From: Gilvibacter sp.
GTDB taxonomy: Bacteria; Bacteroidota; Bacteroidia; Flavobacteriales; Flavobacteriaceae
Assembly: GCF_013214815.1 (NCBI RefSeq)
Contig: NZ_JABSPU010000003.1
Coordinates: 1-64,000 of the forward strand
Direction: 5' to 3'
Length of the DNA stretch: 64,000 nucleotides
The position numbers and the translations under genes are program-made. This document shows, piece after piece, positions 30,955-40,373 of this stretch (its first letter is position 1; every line of letters starts with the position of its first letter). Under the pieces are notes generated by a model. It was not told the origin of the DNA and made no database searches. It worked only from the letters and a program-made list of their open reading frames with translations.

Positions 30955-31493
30955 ACCTTTAGCAATAATTTCTGAAACAGATCCCAAAGAACCACTCCGG
31001 TACTCACAGAAATATTTAGCGAGTGTTTGGTGCCGATCTGCGGAATTTCTATCACGCCTGCACAGCGGTCAATAACTTTTTGCTGAACGCCTTTTACTTC
31101 ATTGCCAAAAACAATTGCCATGGGAGTTTTTTCTGGAGCAAAGTCGTTGAGCATCGTAGCATTTTCTGTTTGCTCTATGGCGTAACTGTTAATGTCCTCT
31201 TGACTCAATTGCTCAATGAGCTCTGCGCAGTTTTCGCGGTATTCCCAGTCTACGCTGTCTGTGGCTCCTAAGGCTGTTTTTTGAATGTCTTTATGCGGAG
31301 GTGTCGCAGTGATCCCGCAGAGGTAGATCTTTTCAATCCTAAAGGCGTCCGAAGTTCTAAAAACACTTCCCACATTATTCAAACTGCGGATGTCATCCAA
31401 AACTACAATTATTGGAGTTTTGTTTGCCGCTTTGAAGTCTGCTACGTTCAATCGGTCCAGTTGGCTATTGCGCAATTTTCTAAAGTCGCTCAT
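30951..31493 (-). CDS. TrmH/SpoU family RNA methyltransferase
   Basis: VLDDIRSLNNVGSVFRTSDAF, IVFGNEVKGVQ and IPQIGTKHSLNISVSTGVVLW motifs. Confidence 0.93.
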   Translation of the reverse strand: MSDFRKLRNSQLDRLNVADFKAANKTPIIVVLDDIRSLNNVGSVFRTSDAFRIEKIYLCGITATPPHKDIQKTALGATDSVDWEYRENCAELIEQLSQEDINSYAIEQTENATMLNDFAPEKTPMAIVFGNEVKGVQQKVIDRCAGVIEIPQIGTKHSLNISVSTGVVLWDLFQKLLLKV

Positions 31494-31596
31494 GTGCTTG
31501 CAAAGGTAGGAGATTGTTAATAAAAGGGAATAACTCTAGAGGGTTGATCTTCTCTAAAAATTCGAGTTTTTCTACTTTAGCTTTTCAACCCTGTTT

Positions 31597-34212
31597 ATGG
31601 CCACAAAAGTCACTCCTTTAATGAAGCAATACAATGCCATCAAGGCCAAACACCCTGATGCGCTTTTGCTTTTTCGTGTGGGCGATTTTTATGAAACCTT
31701 TGGAGAAGACGCCGTGCGTGCAGCCAAGATTTTGAACATCACCTTAACGGCCAGAAATAATGGGGGAGACAAAACAGAATTGGCCGGGTTTCCGCATCAC
31801 GCTTTAAATACCTATTTACCAAAATTGGTGACAGCAGGATGCCGCGTGGCGATCTGTGATCAGCTTGAGGACCCAAAGCAGACCAAGACCATTGTCAAAC
31901 GCGGAGTGACCGAATTAGTAACTCCCGGAGTTGCCATAAATGACGATATTCTTCAGGCCAAAAAGAACAACTTTTTGGCAGCGATCTATCCTTCAAAAAA
32001 GGAATTGGGTGTTGCCTTTCTGGACATCTCCACAGGCGAATTCTTAGTGGCTGAGGGCAGTTTGATCTACATTCAAAAACTACTGCAAAATTTCAGCCCG
32101 GCTGAGGTACTTTTCTCCAAGCAAAAGCGAACTTGGTTTAAAGAGCATTTTTCTGCTGCCTTGAATGTTTTCTATTTAGAAGATTGGGTATTCCAGCCTG
32201 AATACGCCAAAGAGAAGCTAACTCAACATTTTGGGACGCTCAATTTAAAAGGATTTGGTGTGGAGCAGTTAACCCAGGCGCAGATTGCTGCTGGAGCCAT
32301 TATGCACTATTTGCAAGAGACTCAGCATTCGCGTTTGGATCACATTACCAATATTGCTAGAATCGCTGCGGACAAATACCTGTGGATGGACCAATTCACC
32401 ATTCGCAATTTAGAACTGTATCACCGTTCCAGTCCTGAGGCCGTGACCTTGTTGGATATTTTGGATCATACGCAATCACCCATGGGTGGGCGTTTGATGC
32501 AACGTTGGTTGGCCTTGCCTTTAAAAGATTTGGATGCGATCAACCGCAGGCATGATCAAGTGGCACACTGGGTGGCTAATCCAGAGGCCTTGGAACGTCT
32601 TAGGGGACAATTGGGATACATTCGTGATTTGGAGCGCTTAGCATCTAAAGTTGCCACAGGGAAAGTGAATCCACGCGAAGTGGTGCAGCTCAAGAATTCC
32701 TTGGAAGGATTGATTCCGCTCATCCAAGGCGTTGAAGCAGATTCAGGAACGATATTCAAGGACCTATTAGCCAAGTTAGATCCCTGTGATTCTCTCAGAG
32801 AACAGATCAAAGAAACCTTAGATGAAGAGGCGCCGATATTGTTGTCCAAAGGAAAGGTAATTGCTGCCGGATTCAATGCAGAACTGGATGAGCTCAGAGA
32901 GATCGCTGGAGGTGGAATTGCCTATTTGGATAAGATGGTTGAGCGTGAAGCCGAGCAAACCGGTATCACTTCCTTGAAGATCGCCTCTAACAATGTATTT
33001 GGATACTATATAGAAGTTAGAAACACGCATAAGGACAAGGTGCCGGAGCACTGGATCAGAAAGCAAACCTTAGTGAATTCTGAGCGCTATATTACTGAAG
33101 AACTCAAAGAATACGAGCAAAAGATCCAAGGTGCTGAGGCGCAGATAGCCGTGCTGGAATCGCAATTGTATCAGGAACTGTTGCAAGCCATTCTTCCTTT
33201 TATTGGAAAACTTCAGGCAAACGCGCAAGCGGTTGCGGCTGTTGATTGTTTGTGCAGTTTTGCGCACTTGGCCATCACTGCCAAATACAACCGCCCGCAA
33301 ATGAACGATGGCTTTGAGATCAACATCAAAGACGGGCGCCATCCGGTCATTGAAAAACAATTGCCGCCAGATACTCCGTATGTGGCCAACGATGTCTTTT
33401 TGGATCGGGAGCAACAGCAACTCATCATGATTACTGGACCCAATATGAGTGGTAAGTCTGCTATTTTACGTCAGACTGCGCTTATCTCGCTATTGGCGCA
33501 AATGGGGAGTTTTGTTCCTGCAGCAAGCGCAGACCTCGGTGTAGTGGATAAGATCTTTACCCGGGTTGGGGCGAGCGATAATATTTCCATGGGGGAATCT
33601 ACCTTTATGGTTGAAATGAACGAGACGGCGAGTATTTTGAATAATATCTCTGAGCGTTCCTTAGTGCTGTTGGATGAAATTGGTCGCGGTACCAGTACCT
33701 ACGACGGAATCTCCATAGCTTGGGCCATTAGTGAGTATTTGCACGAGCATCCAGCGCGTCCTAAAACCTTGTTCGCCACTCATTATCATGAACTCAATGA
33801 AATGACCGAGCGCTTTGAGCGCATTAAGAACTACAATGTCTCGGTGAAGGAAACCTCAGACAATGTATTGTTCTTGCGCAAGTTGGTTCCCGGAGGTTCA
33901 CACCACAGTTTTGGTATACATGTCGCTAAGATGGCGGGAATGCCAGATACGGTGATCCGCAGATCTAACAAAATTCTTAAGCGCTTGGAAAACTCGCATT
34001 CCTCTGAGCAGCTGAACGATAAGATGAGTCAAGTAGCAGAAGAGGAGCTGCAGCTCAGTTTTATTCGTTTGGACGATCCTTTGTTGGAGGAAATTCGCGA
34101 TGAGATTTTAGAGTTGGATATAGATACATTGACTCCAGTAGAGGCATTGATGAAACTCAACGAGATCAAACGCCTATTGAGCCGCAACCGCGCAGAACGT
34201 CTCAAGAAATAG
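31597..34212 (+). CDS. mutS: DNA mismatch repair protein MutS
   Basis: GDFYETFGEDA, TGPNMSGKSAILRQ, LLDEIGRGTSTYDGISIAWA. Confidence 0.98.
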   Translation: MATKVTPLMKQYNAIKAKHPDALLLFRVGDFYETFGEDAVRAAKILNITLTARNNGGDKTELAGFPHHALNTYLPKLVTAGCRVAICDQLEDPKQTKTIVKRGVTELVTPGVAINDDILQAKKNNFLAAIYPSKKELGVAFLDISTGEFLVAEGSLIYIQKLLQNFSPAEVLFSKQKRTWFKEHFSAALNVFYLEDWVFQPEYAKEKLTQHFGTLNLKGFGVEQLTQAQIAAGAIMHYLQETQHSRLDHITNIARIAADKYLWMDQFTIRNLELYHRSSPEAVTLLDILDHTQSPMGGRLMQRWLALPLKDLDAINRRHDQVAHWVANPEALERLRGQLGYIRDLERLASKVATGKVNPREVVQLKNSLEGLIPLIQGVEADSGTIFKDLLAKLDPCDSLREQIKETLDEEAPILLSKGKVIAAGFNAELDELREIAGGGIAYLDKMVEREAEQTGITSLKIASNNVFGYYIEVRNTHKDKVPEHWIRKQTLVNSERYITEELKEYEQKIQGAEAQIAVLESQLYQELLQAILPFIGKLQANAQAVAAVDCLCSFAHLAITAKYNRPQMNDGFEINIKDGRHPVIEKQLPPDTPYVANDVFLDREQQQLIMITGPNMSGKSAILRQTALISLLAQMGSFVPAASADLGVVDKIFTRVGASDNISMGESTFMVEMNETASILNNISERSLVLLDEIGRGTSTYDGISIAWAISEYLHEHPARPKTLFATHYHELNEMTERFERIKNYNVSVKETSDNVLFLRKLVPGGSHHSFGIHVAKMAGMPDTVIRRSNKILKRLENSHSSEQLNDKMSQVAEEELQLSFIRLDDPLLEEIRDEILELDIDTLTPVEALMKLNEIKRLLSRNRAERLKK

Positions 34213-34304
34213 CTCGAATTTCTTTTAAAAAAATACTTTAGTATTCTCATAAAAGTTTTAAATTTGCCTCCGCTCTTACAACAAAGAGCACGTTCTTTAA
34301 ACAC

Positions 34305-34377
34305 GCGAAAATAGCTCAGTTGGTAGAGCGCCACCTTGCCAAGGTGGAGGTCGCGGGTTCGAATCCCGTTTTTCGCT
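34305..34377 (+). tRNA. tRNA-Gly(GCC)
   Basis: Acceptor GCGAAAA/TTTTCGC; anticodon arm CCACC-TTGCCAA-GGTGG; T-arm GCGGGTTCGAATCCCGT. Confidence 0.95.
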
Positions 34378-34408
34378 CTAATGATATTATTGTCATTAAG
34401 TCCAAGTT

Positions 34409-34494
34409 GCAGAAGTGGTGGAATTGGTAGACACGTTGGACTTAAAATCCAATGGGCAGTAATGCCCGTGCGGGTTCAAGTCCCGCCTTCTGTA
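34409..34494 (+). tRNA. tRNA-Leu(TAA)
   Basis: Class II tRNA; anticodon arm TTGGA-CTTAAAA-TCCAA, long variable arm TGGGCAGTAATGCCCG, T-arm GCGGGTTCAAGTCCCGC. Confidence 0.95.
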
Positions 34495-34504
34495 CTAATA
34501 AGCG

Positions 34505-34536
34505 AAAACCCCGACTCGAATGAGTCGGGGTTTTTT
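34505..34536 (+). terminator. Intrinsic terminator after the tRNAs
   Basis: AAAACCCCGACTCgaatGAGTCGGGGTTTTTT. Confidence 0.85.
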
Positions 34537-34582
34537 GTTTTCAAAGCGCGTGAAGTTTACTTCTAAGCGCGAATGAAAAACA

Positions 34583-34614
34583 AAAAACCCCCTGTGCTTT
34601 TGCACAGGGGTTTC
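34583..34614. terminator. Terminator-like hairpin, A-tract on the 5' side (better minus-strand terminator)
   Basis: AAAAAACCCCCTGTGCttttGCACAGGGGTTTC. Confidence 0.6.
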
Positions 34615-34643
34615 ATTTACATCTCGACTGGGCGGGACTCACG
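34611..34643. repeat. Direct repeat copy 1 (31/33 identity with 34792-34824)
   Basis: TTTCATTTACATCTCGACTGGGCGGGACTCACG. Confidence 0.8.
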
Positions 34644-34791
34644 CGAACAAGCCTCCTAAGCCGCAGGCTTTGGAGGCCGAAGAGTGAGCGTAAGTCCCTC
34701 TAGTTGGAAAATGGTCTTTAAACTGTCTACCCGCCAGCTGGCCCCTTCGCTAAAAGTGTCCACTGGACATTTTTTTAACGCTCGGTCCGGT

Positions 34792-34824
34792 TTTCATTTA
34801 CATCTCGACTTGGCGGTACTCACG
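34792..34824. repeat. Direct repeat copy 2
   Basis: TTTCATTTACATCTCGACTTGGCGGTACTCACG. Confidence 0.8.
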
Positions 34825-35391
34825 AGCGTCTCGACCTCCGAAGCTGAAGCGGAGGAGGTAGCGAGTAATTCCCGCTTCTGAAATCACGATGACCCCTCAC
34901 CCCGCGCCAGCGATTATTCCTTCTTTAATATTTTAAGTATAGGTAGTCATGAATGCTTCGCATTTAAGCGCTTGTTTGAGCTCTTTGCGGAGCAAAAGCG
35001 AGTAGCGAAAGCGCGGTGCCGTCGGCAGGCGCCCAAATCGGCATCTCAACAAACGCCTACCCGACGTTCATTGCGAAGTTCCAATTTTCAATTTGTAGTT
35101 AATAAATCTCCATGTTGTTGGATGTGGTTCTACTGTAATAAGTTTTTAGGATCAGCATAAAAATGTAAGTGTTTAGCTCAAAGAATAGCAGTCTGAATTT
35201 GCTTATGTCTTATTGTAAATAGGACCAGAAGGTTGATTTAACTTTCAATATGTTAAAAAAATTAACATATATACAGTAAGAAAAGACCTATAGTGATAAA
35301 ATTTGAAGATTTTGCGTTAAAAATCCACTAATACCCACTGAATAAGGTGTATAAATGTTAAAAAAATTACGGAAAACCCGTTTTTTAAAAT

Positions 35392-35481
35392 TTGTTCGTC
35401 GAGAGTAAAATGTCATTCGTCGATACTTAATTACTGTTAATCAAAATTTTTGACCGTTCGACGAGTTGGATTTTAAGTTTG
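35392..35481 (+). promoter_or_regulatory. EPS promoter P1 (ugd): tandem LytTR-like half-sites and -7 box TAAGTTTG
   Basis: Half-sites TTGTTCGT (35392), TCATTCGT (35413) and CTGTTAAT (35434), each 21 bp apart; -7 box at 35474. Confidence 0.65.
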
Positions 35482-35509
35482 CTTCATCAAAACCCAAATA
35501 CACTAAGAA

Positions 35510-36871
35510 ATGAAAATAGCAATTGTAGGAAGTGGATACGTAGGACTAGTGACTGGAGCATGTTTTTCTGAGGTCGGAGCCGAGGTAGTTTGTATCGATG
35601 TAGACAAGCAGAAGATTGATAACCTCAAAAAAGGAATTATACCAATTTATGAACCGGGGCTAGATACACTCATTACCAGAAATTATGATAAAGGTCGCTT
35701 GGATTTTACTACGGATATCTCAAATGCAGTAAAAGAGGCGCAGATTATTTTTATTTCCGTTGGTACCCCGCCTGATGAAGACGGAAGTGCTGACTTAAAG
35801 CACGTGATTGCTGTGGCAAGAGATTGTGGTCGTCATATGGATGACTACAAACTGGTTGTTACGAAAAGTACTGTTCCTGTAGGAACTTCATTAAAGGTTA
35901 AAACAGCAATCAATGAAGAGCTTGCCAAGCGCAATGCAGAGATTCCATTTGACGTTGCTTCAAATCCAGAGTTCTTAAAAGAGGGAGCAGCGATAAACGA
36001 CTTTTTAAAGCCTGATCGTATTGTTCTTGGAACGGAGTCTGAAAGAGCTGAAAAACTTTTAGCCAAACTTTATAAGCCATTCACCCTCAACGGACATCCA
36101 GTTTTATTTATGGACATCGTTTCTGCGGAGATGACAAAATATGCTGCCAATTCAATGTTGGCAACCAAGATTAGTTTTATGAATGACATCGCGAATCTAT
36201 GTGAAATAGTTGGAGCCGATGTAAATAAAGTGAGACGCGGTATTGGATCGGACGGACGTATCGGGAATAAGTTTATCTATCCTGGTATCGGATACGGAGG
36301 ATCCTGTTTCCCTAAAGATGTCAAAGCATTGATCAAAACCGGAAAACAGCACAAATACGATCTAAAAGTTCTTGAAGCTGTGGAGGAAGTCAACGAAGCG
36401 CAGAAATCCGTGCTTTTCAACAAGATCAGTAACTTCTTTAATCAAAAGCTGGTTGGGAAAACTATTGCTATCTGGGGGCTTTCATTCAAACCACAAACCG
36501 ATGATATGCGTGAAGCTCCTTCTTTGGAGATCATCACTAAACTCTTGGAGGCGGGAGCTAAGGTTAAAGCCTATGACCCTGTAGCGAATGAAGAAGCTAA
36601 ACATCATTTTGGTGACAGTATTGCTTACTACGACAATCAGTATGAAGCATTGAACGGAGCAGATTGTCTGGCAGTTTTAACAGAATGGTCTGAGTTCAGA
36701 ATTCCTGATCATCAAGAGATTCAAACCCGCATTAATGCAAAAGTAGTTTTTGATGGACGTAATATTTATGACATCAATGACATGCACGATCGCGGATATC
36801 ACTATCAGTGTATTGGAGTGGATACGAGCAAGAATGCTCCAATTATTAAGTCAGAGCTGATTTCGGCTTAA
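35510..36871 (+). CDS. ugd: UDP-glucose 6-dehydrogenase
   Basis: [46 protein letters not shown] catalytic Cys. Confidence 0.96.
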   Translation: MKIAIVGSGYVGLVTGACFSEVGAEVVCIDVDKQKIDNLKKGIIPIYEPGLDTLITRNYDKGRLDFTTDISNAVKEAQIIFISVGTPPDEDGSADLKHVIAVARDCGRHMDDYKLVVTKSTVPVGTSLKVKTAINEELAKRNAEIPFDVASNPEFLKEGAAINDFLKPDRIVLGTESERAEKLLAKLYKPFTLNGHPVLFMDIVSAEMTKYAANSMLATKISFMNDIANLCEIVGADVNKVRRGIGSDGRIGNKFIYPGIGYGGSCFPKDVKALIKTGKQHKYDLKVLEAVEEVNEAQKSVLFNKISNFFNQKLVGKTIAIWGLSFKPQTDDMREAPSLEIITKLLEAGAKVKAYDPVANEEAKHHFGDSIAYYDNQYEALNGADCLAVLTEWSEFRIPDHQEIQTRINAKVVFDGRNIYDINDMHDRGYHYQCIGVDTSKNAPIIKSELISA

Positions 36872-36894
36872 TCCAATTTTCAAAATACAATAGT

Positions 36895-37872
36895 ATGAAA
36901 GCAAAGAGAATTTTAGTCACGGGAGGTGCAGGATTCGTAGGTTCCCACCTTTGTGAGCGCTTGCTCGCCGATGGACATGAAGTTTACTGTTTAGATAATT
37001 ATTTTACAGGTAGAAAGGACAATGTGATGCACCTGTTAGGCAATCCTAGATTTGAGTTGATTCGCCACGATGTGACCACACCTTTCTTCATTGAAGCCGA
37101 TGAGATCTACAATTTGGCTTGTCCGGCTTCTCCTGTTCACTATCAATACAATCCGATCAAAACCCTAAAGACTTCTGTCATGGGAGCTATGAATATGCTG
37201 GGGTTAGCTAAACGTCTAAACGCCAAGATTCTTCAAGCCTCAACAAGTGAGGTCTATGGAGATCCAGAGGTACACCCTCAAGCAGAAGGTTATTGGGGGC
37301 ATGTTAACCCAATCGGAGAGCGTTCCTGTTATGATGTGGGTAAACGCGCTGCAGAAACCCTATTTAAAGATTATCACGTTCAAAACAATGTGAGAATTAA
37401 AATTGTGAGAATCTTTAATACTTACGGCCCTAAAATGAACCCAGAGGATGGGCGTGTGGTGTCTAATTTTATTGTCCAAGCACTGCGTGGTGATGACATC
37501 ACAGTTTTTGGAAAAGGAGACCAGACCAGAAGCTTTCAATTCGTTGACGACTTGGTAGAAGGTATGGTGAAAATGATGGATTCCGGGGAAGATTTTACAG
37601 GTCCCGTGAATATTGGAAACCCGCATGAATTCACAATCCTGCAATTGGCACAACGCATTGTCGAGCTTACGGGTTCTGATTCTAAAATAATCTTTAGAGC
37701 GCTTCCGTCTGATGATCCAATGCGCAGAAAGCCAGATATTTCTCTGGCAAAGCAGAAGCTAGACTGGACTCCACATGTGGCCCTAGATGATGGATTGCGC
37801 AAAACGATCGCCTATTTCAAAACTGTTCTTGAAGAGGAGCAGCCTGAATTATTCACCTTGGTAAAAGCATAA
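36895..37872 (+). CDS. UDP-glucuronate decarboxylase / NAD-dependent epimerase (UXS family)
   Basis: [64 protein letters not shown]. Confidence 0.92.
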   Translation: MKAKRILVTGGAGFVGSHLCERLLADGHEVYCLDNYFTGRKDNVMHLLGNPRFELIRHDVTTPFFIEADEIYNLACPASPVHYQYNPIKTLKTSVMGAMNMLGLAKRLNAKILQASTSEVYGDPEVHPQAEGYWGHVNPIGERSCYDVGKRAAETLFKDYHVQNNVRIKIVRIFNTYGPKMNPEDGRVVSNFIVQALRGDDITVFGKGDQTRSFQFVDDLVEGMVKMMDSGEDFTGPVNIGNPHEFTILQLAQRIVELTGSDSKIIFRALPSDDPMRRKPDISLAKQKLDWTPHVALDDGLRKTIAYFKTVLEEEQPELFTLVKA

Positions 37873-37874
37873 TT

Positions 37875-38261
37875 ATGAAAAAGCAAATACTTGTAGTTGA
37901 CGATGAACAAACCCTGTGTTTACTGCTTCAGAATTTTTTGCAAAAGGAGTATGAAGTGATCAGTAAGAACTCGGGAAAAGAAGCTCTTGAATGGTTGAAA
38001 TCCAATTTGCCAGATCTAATAATTTCTGATATCCAAATGGAAGATATGAGCGGATTTGATCTATTGGAAGAAGTTCGTTTGACGGGCTTTACTAAGCACA
38101 CTCCTATCATCATGCTTTCTGGAAAAACCGAGAGTAATGAACGCATTAAATGCTATAAAATGGGAGCTCAAGATTATTTGACCAAACCATTTAATCCAGA
38201 GGAGTTGAAAGAGGTGGTGAAAAAGAACCTCTTCCCAATTCACTACGCAGCCTCTTGGTAG
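37875..38261 (+). CDS. Stand-alone (CheY-like) response regulator receiver
   Basis: ILVVDDEQTL, DLIISDIQMEDMSGFD, DYLTKPFNPEEL; conserved DD/D/S/K all present. Confidence 0.92.
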   Translation: MKKQILVVDDEQTLCLLLQNFLQKEYEVISKNSGKEALEWLKSNLPDLIISDIQMEDMSGFDLLEEVRLTGFTKHTPIIMLSGKTESNERIKCYKMGAQDYLTKPFNPEELKEVVKKNLFPIHYAASW

Positions 38262-38301
38262 GCACTAAAAACCTTACACAAATCATAATTCAGCCCCGAA
38301 G

Positions 38302-39495
38302 ATGAGAATTCTGTTTGTAGGTACTTATGAGAGATACCTAAATTTTTTCGACAATACTGAAGCAGTTCAAATAACTGCCGTTAGAAACGGATATGAAGCT
38401 ATCAAATACTTAGATAGTAACGCAGGATTGACAGACATTTTGATCTCTGAATACCAATTGCCAGGAAACGATGGCTTGTACTTGTATGAGAAGATCAAAT
38501 CAACTCTGAAATCTCAAGAGATTCCGTTTGTAATCTTACAGCAAGAGTTCAATGGTGGAGTATATAAAAAGGCCTTTGATCTTGGAATAGCAGATTATTT
38601 TGTGTGTAATTCAACCACGCCAGAATCTGTTTTTAAACGTGCTGTGAAATTGGTAGAATCGAAAGATCCAATCATAAAAAAGCAAGCAGTGATGCCTGCG
38701 ATGAAGCCCGTAAAATTACCTTGGTCTAAGCGTTTATTTGATATTGTTTTTGCTTCTACGGCCTTATTGTTGGCTTCACCGTTTTTAGCCTTAATTGCCT
38801 TGGCTATTCGTTTGGAGTCCAAAGGGAAAGTATATTATATCGCTAAACGCGTAGGTAGAAAGACCTTTGACTTCTACAAATTCAGATCTATGCGAACGGG
38901 CTCAGATAAGCTGATTAAGCAGTTGGCTAAAGACAATAATCAATACAGCGCTGTACAGGAAGAAGAGCCGGTTCAACAAGAGCCGCAAAACTGCCCTAAA
39001 TGTGCAGCATTGCCGGAAGGCGAAACCTGTTCACCGATCATATATGTGGACAATGGTTCTCTCTGCGAGAGCTGGCATCATCATCAATTAAAACTCAAGA
39101 AAGAATCGGAATCTACTTTCATAAAAATATCAAACGATCCTCGTATCACCCGAGTTGGTAAGTTCATTAGGAATACCAGTATAGATGAGCTCCCTCAGCT
39201 GATCAATGTACTCAAAGGTGATATGTCCATAGTCGGAAATCGTCCCTTACCAGTATATGAGGCAGAAATGCTTACAGAAGACATGATGTCTAAACGCTTT
39301 CTGGCGCCGGCGGGAATTACCGGTCTTTGGCAAGTAGAATTAAGAGGACAAGGTGGTGTAATGTCTGAAGAAGACCGTATGGCTTTAGACAATAGTTATG
39401 CCGATAAATTTATAGATAACAGCTACTCTTTCTGGTACGATATCAAACTAATCCTGCGTACCATTCCAGCATTGCTGCAGAAAGACACTGTTTAA
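38302..39495 (+). CDS. Pseudo-receiver domain fused to a bacterial sugar transferase (polyprenyl-phosphate phosphoglycosyl transferase)
   Basis: N-term receiver-like segment (DILISEYQLPGNDGLYLYEKI), then PWSKRLFDIVFASTALLLASPFLALIALAIRLESKGKVYY...FYKFRSMRTGSD...ITRVGKFIRNTSIDELPQLINVLKGDMSIVGNRPLP. Confidence 0.92.
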   Translation: MRILFVGTYERYLNFFDNTEAVQITAVRNGYEAIKYLDSNAGLTDILISEYQLPGNDGLYLYEKIKSTLKSQEIPFVILQQEFNGGVYKKAFDLGIADYFVCNSTTPESVFKRAVKLVESKDPIIKKQAVMPAMKPVKLPWSKRLFDIVFASTALLLASPFLALIALAIRLESKGKVYYIAKRVGRKTFDFYKFRSMRTGSDKLIKQLAKDNNQYSAVQEEEPVQQEPQNCPKCAALPEGETCSPIIYVDNGSLCESWHHHQLKLKKESESTFIKISNDPRITRVGKFIRNTSIDELPQLINVLKGDMSIVGNRPLPVYEAEMLTEDMMSKRFLAPAGITGLWQVELRGQGGVMSEEDRMALDNSYADKFIDNSYSFWYDIKLILRTIPALLQKDTV

Positions 39496-39542
39496 CATCA
39501 ATTCTTACAACCGCATGAAATTGTAAAATCTAAGGTAAACAA

Positions 39543-39611
39543 CCATTCGTCTACGCTTATCTTCGGTCAATCGAAAATTAACCCCCTCAGAACGAGACTA
39601 ATGTATGTTTG
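39543..39611 (+). promoter_or_regulatory. EPS promoter P2 (TolC-like gene): LytTR-like direct repeat and -7 box TATGTTTG
   Basis: Half-sites CCATTCGT (39543) and CGGTCAAT (39564); -7 box at 39604. Confidence 0.65.
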
Positions 39612-39638
39612 TGGTGATACATAATCAAAGATTAAACC

Positions 39639-40373
39639 ATGAAAATCAAAATAACACAAGTGTTGACTGTCAGTCTTATCTGTGGGGTATTCCTACAAGC
39701 TTTTGGGCAGGTAGAAAACACCACCGCTCCAAGTTCTGAGTTTGATTTTATACTGCCTAAGGTTGAATTGTTTATCGAGGCTGCACATGCTAGAAGCGGC
39801 ATGCTTAACTACCAAAAACTCGATATTGAAGTCTTAGAGACCGATGTTAAAACTCAAAGTCGTATTTGGTCCCAAAATATGGGGGTAAGAGGCGACCTTC
39901 GCTACGGAACATTCAACAACTTTATCTCCAGTACCACAGGAGCTGAAAACACAAACATTGCCACGCTGAGTCAGCAGCTCAATTACGGAATTGGCTTGTA
40001 TTTGCAGCTACCCATATTTGATGTTTGGAACCGGAAGAATCAGGTGAAACGCGCAAAGTTGGAAGTAGAACAAGCATACAGTCTTGTCGAAGAGCAAAAA
40101 CAAGTTATAGAACAAGAAGTAATTCGCATGTATGAGGCCGTTGTGCTTCGTTATGAGCTCCTCAAAGTACAATCTACCAACTACGGAAACTCCAGAGTAA
40201 ATATGGAAATGGTGGAGAAGGAGTTCAGAAATGGAAACATTATTGCCTATGAATATGTGAGGCTCAATGATATTGCCGCTCGAATCCAATCAGATTACGA
40301 GACAGCCAAATCCAACTTTCTATTGGCTAAGAGATTATTAGAGAATTATACCGGACTAAAAATCGCGCAATGA
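39639..40373 (+). CDS. Half-size TolC/OEP-like outer membrane protein
   Basis: Signal peptide; GLYLQLPIFDVWNRKNQVKRAKLEVEQAYSLVEEQKQVIEQEVIRMYEAVVLRYELL and VRLNDIAARIQSDYETAKSNFLLAKRLLENYTGL; 244 aa only. Confidence 0.75.
   Translation: MKIKITQVLTVSLICGVFLQAFGQVENTTAPSSEFDFILPKVELFIEAAHARSGMLNYQKLDIEVLETDVKTQSRIWSQNMGVRGDLRYGTFNNFISSTTGAENTNIATLSQQLNYGIGLYLQLPIFDVWNRKNQVKRAKLEVEQAYSLVEEQKQVIEQEVIRMYEAVVLRYELLKVQSTNYGNSRVNMEMVEKEFRNGNIIAYEYVRLNDIAARIQSDYETAKSNFLLAKRLLENYTGLKIAQ

Noticed and set aside
34684-35160. Small ORFs (65 and 62 aa) between tRNA-Leu and ugd
   Set aside because: Overlap the hairpin repeats, have no recognisable motifs and have biased composition; likely non-coding.
39601-39622. 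ATGTAT...ATACAT inverted repeat at the TolC-like promoter
   Set aside because: Short AT-rich palindrome overlapping the -7 box; not present at the other two EPS promoters.
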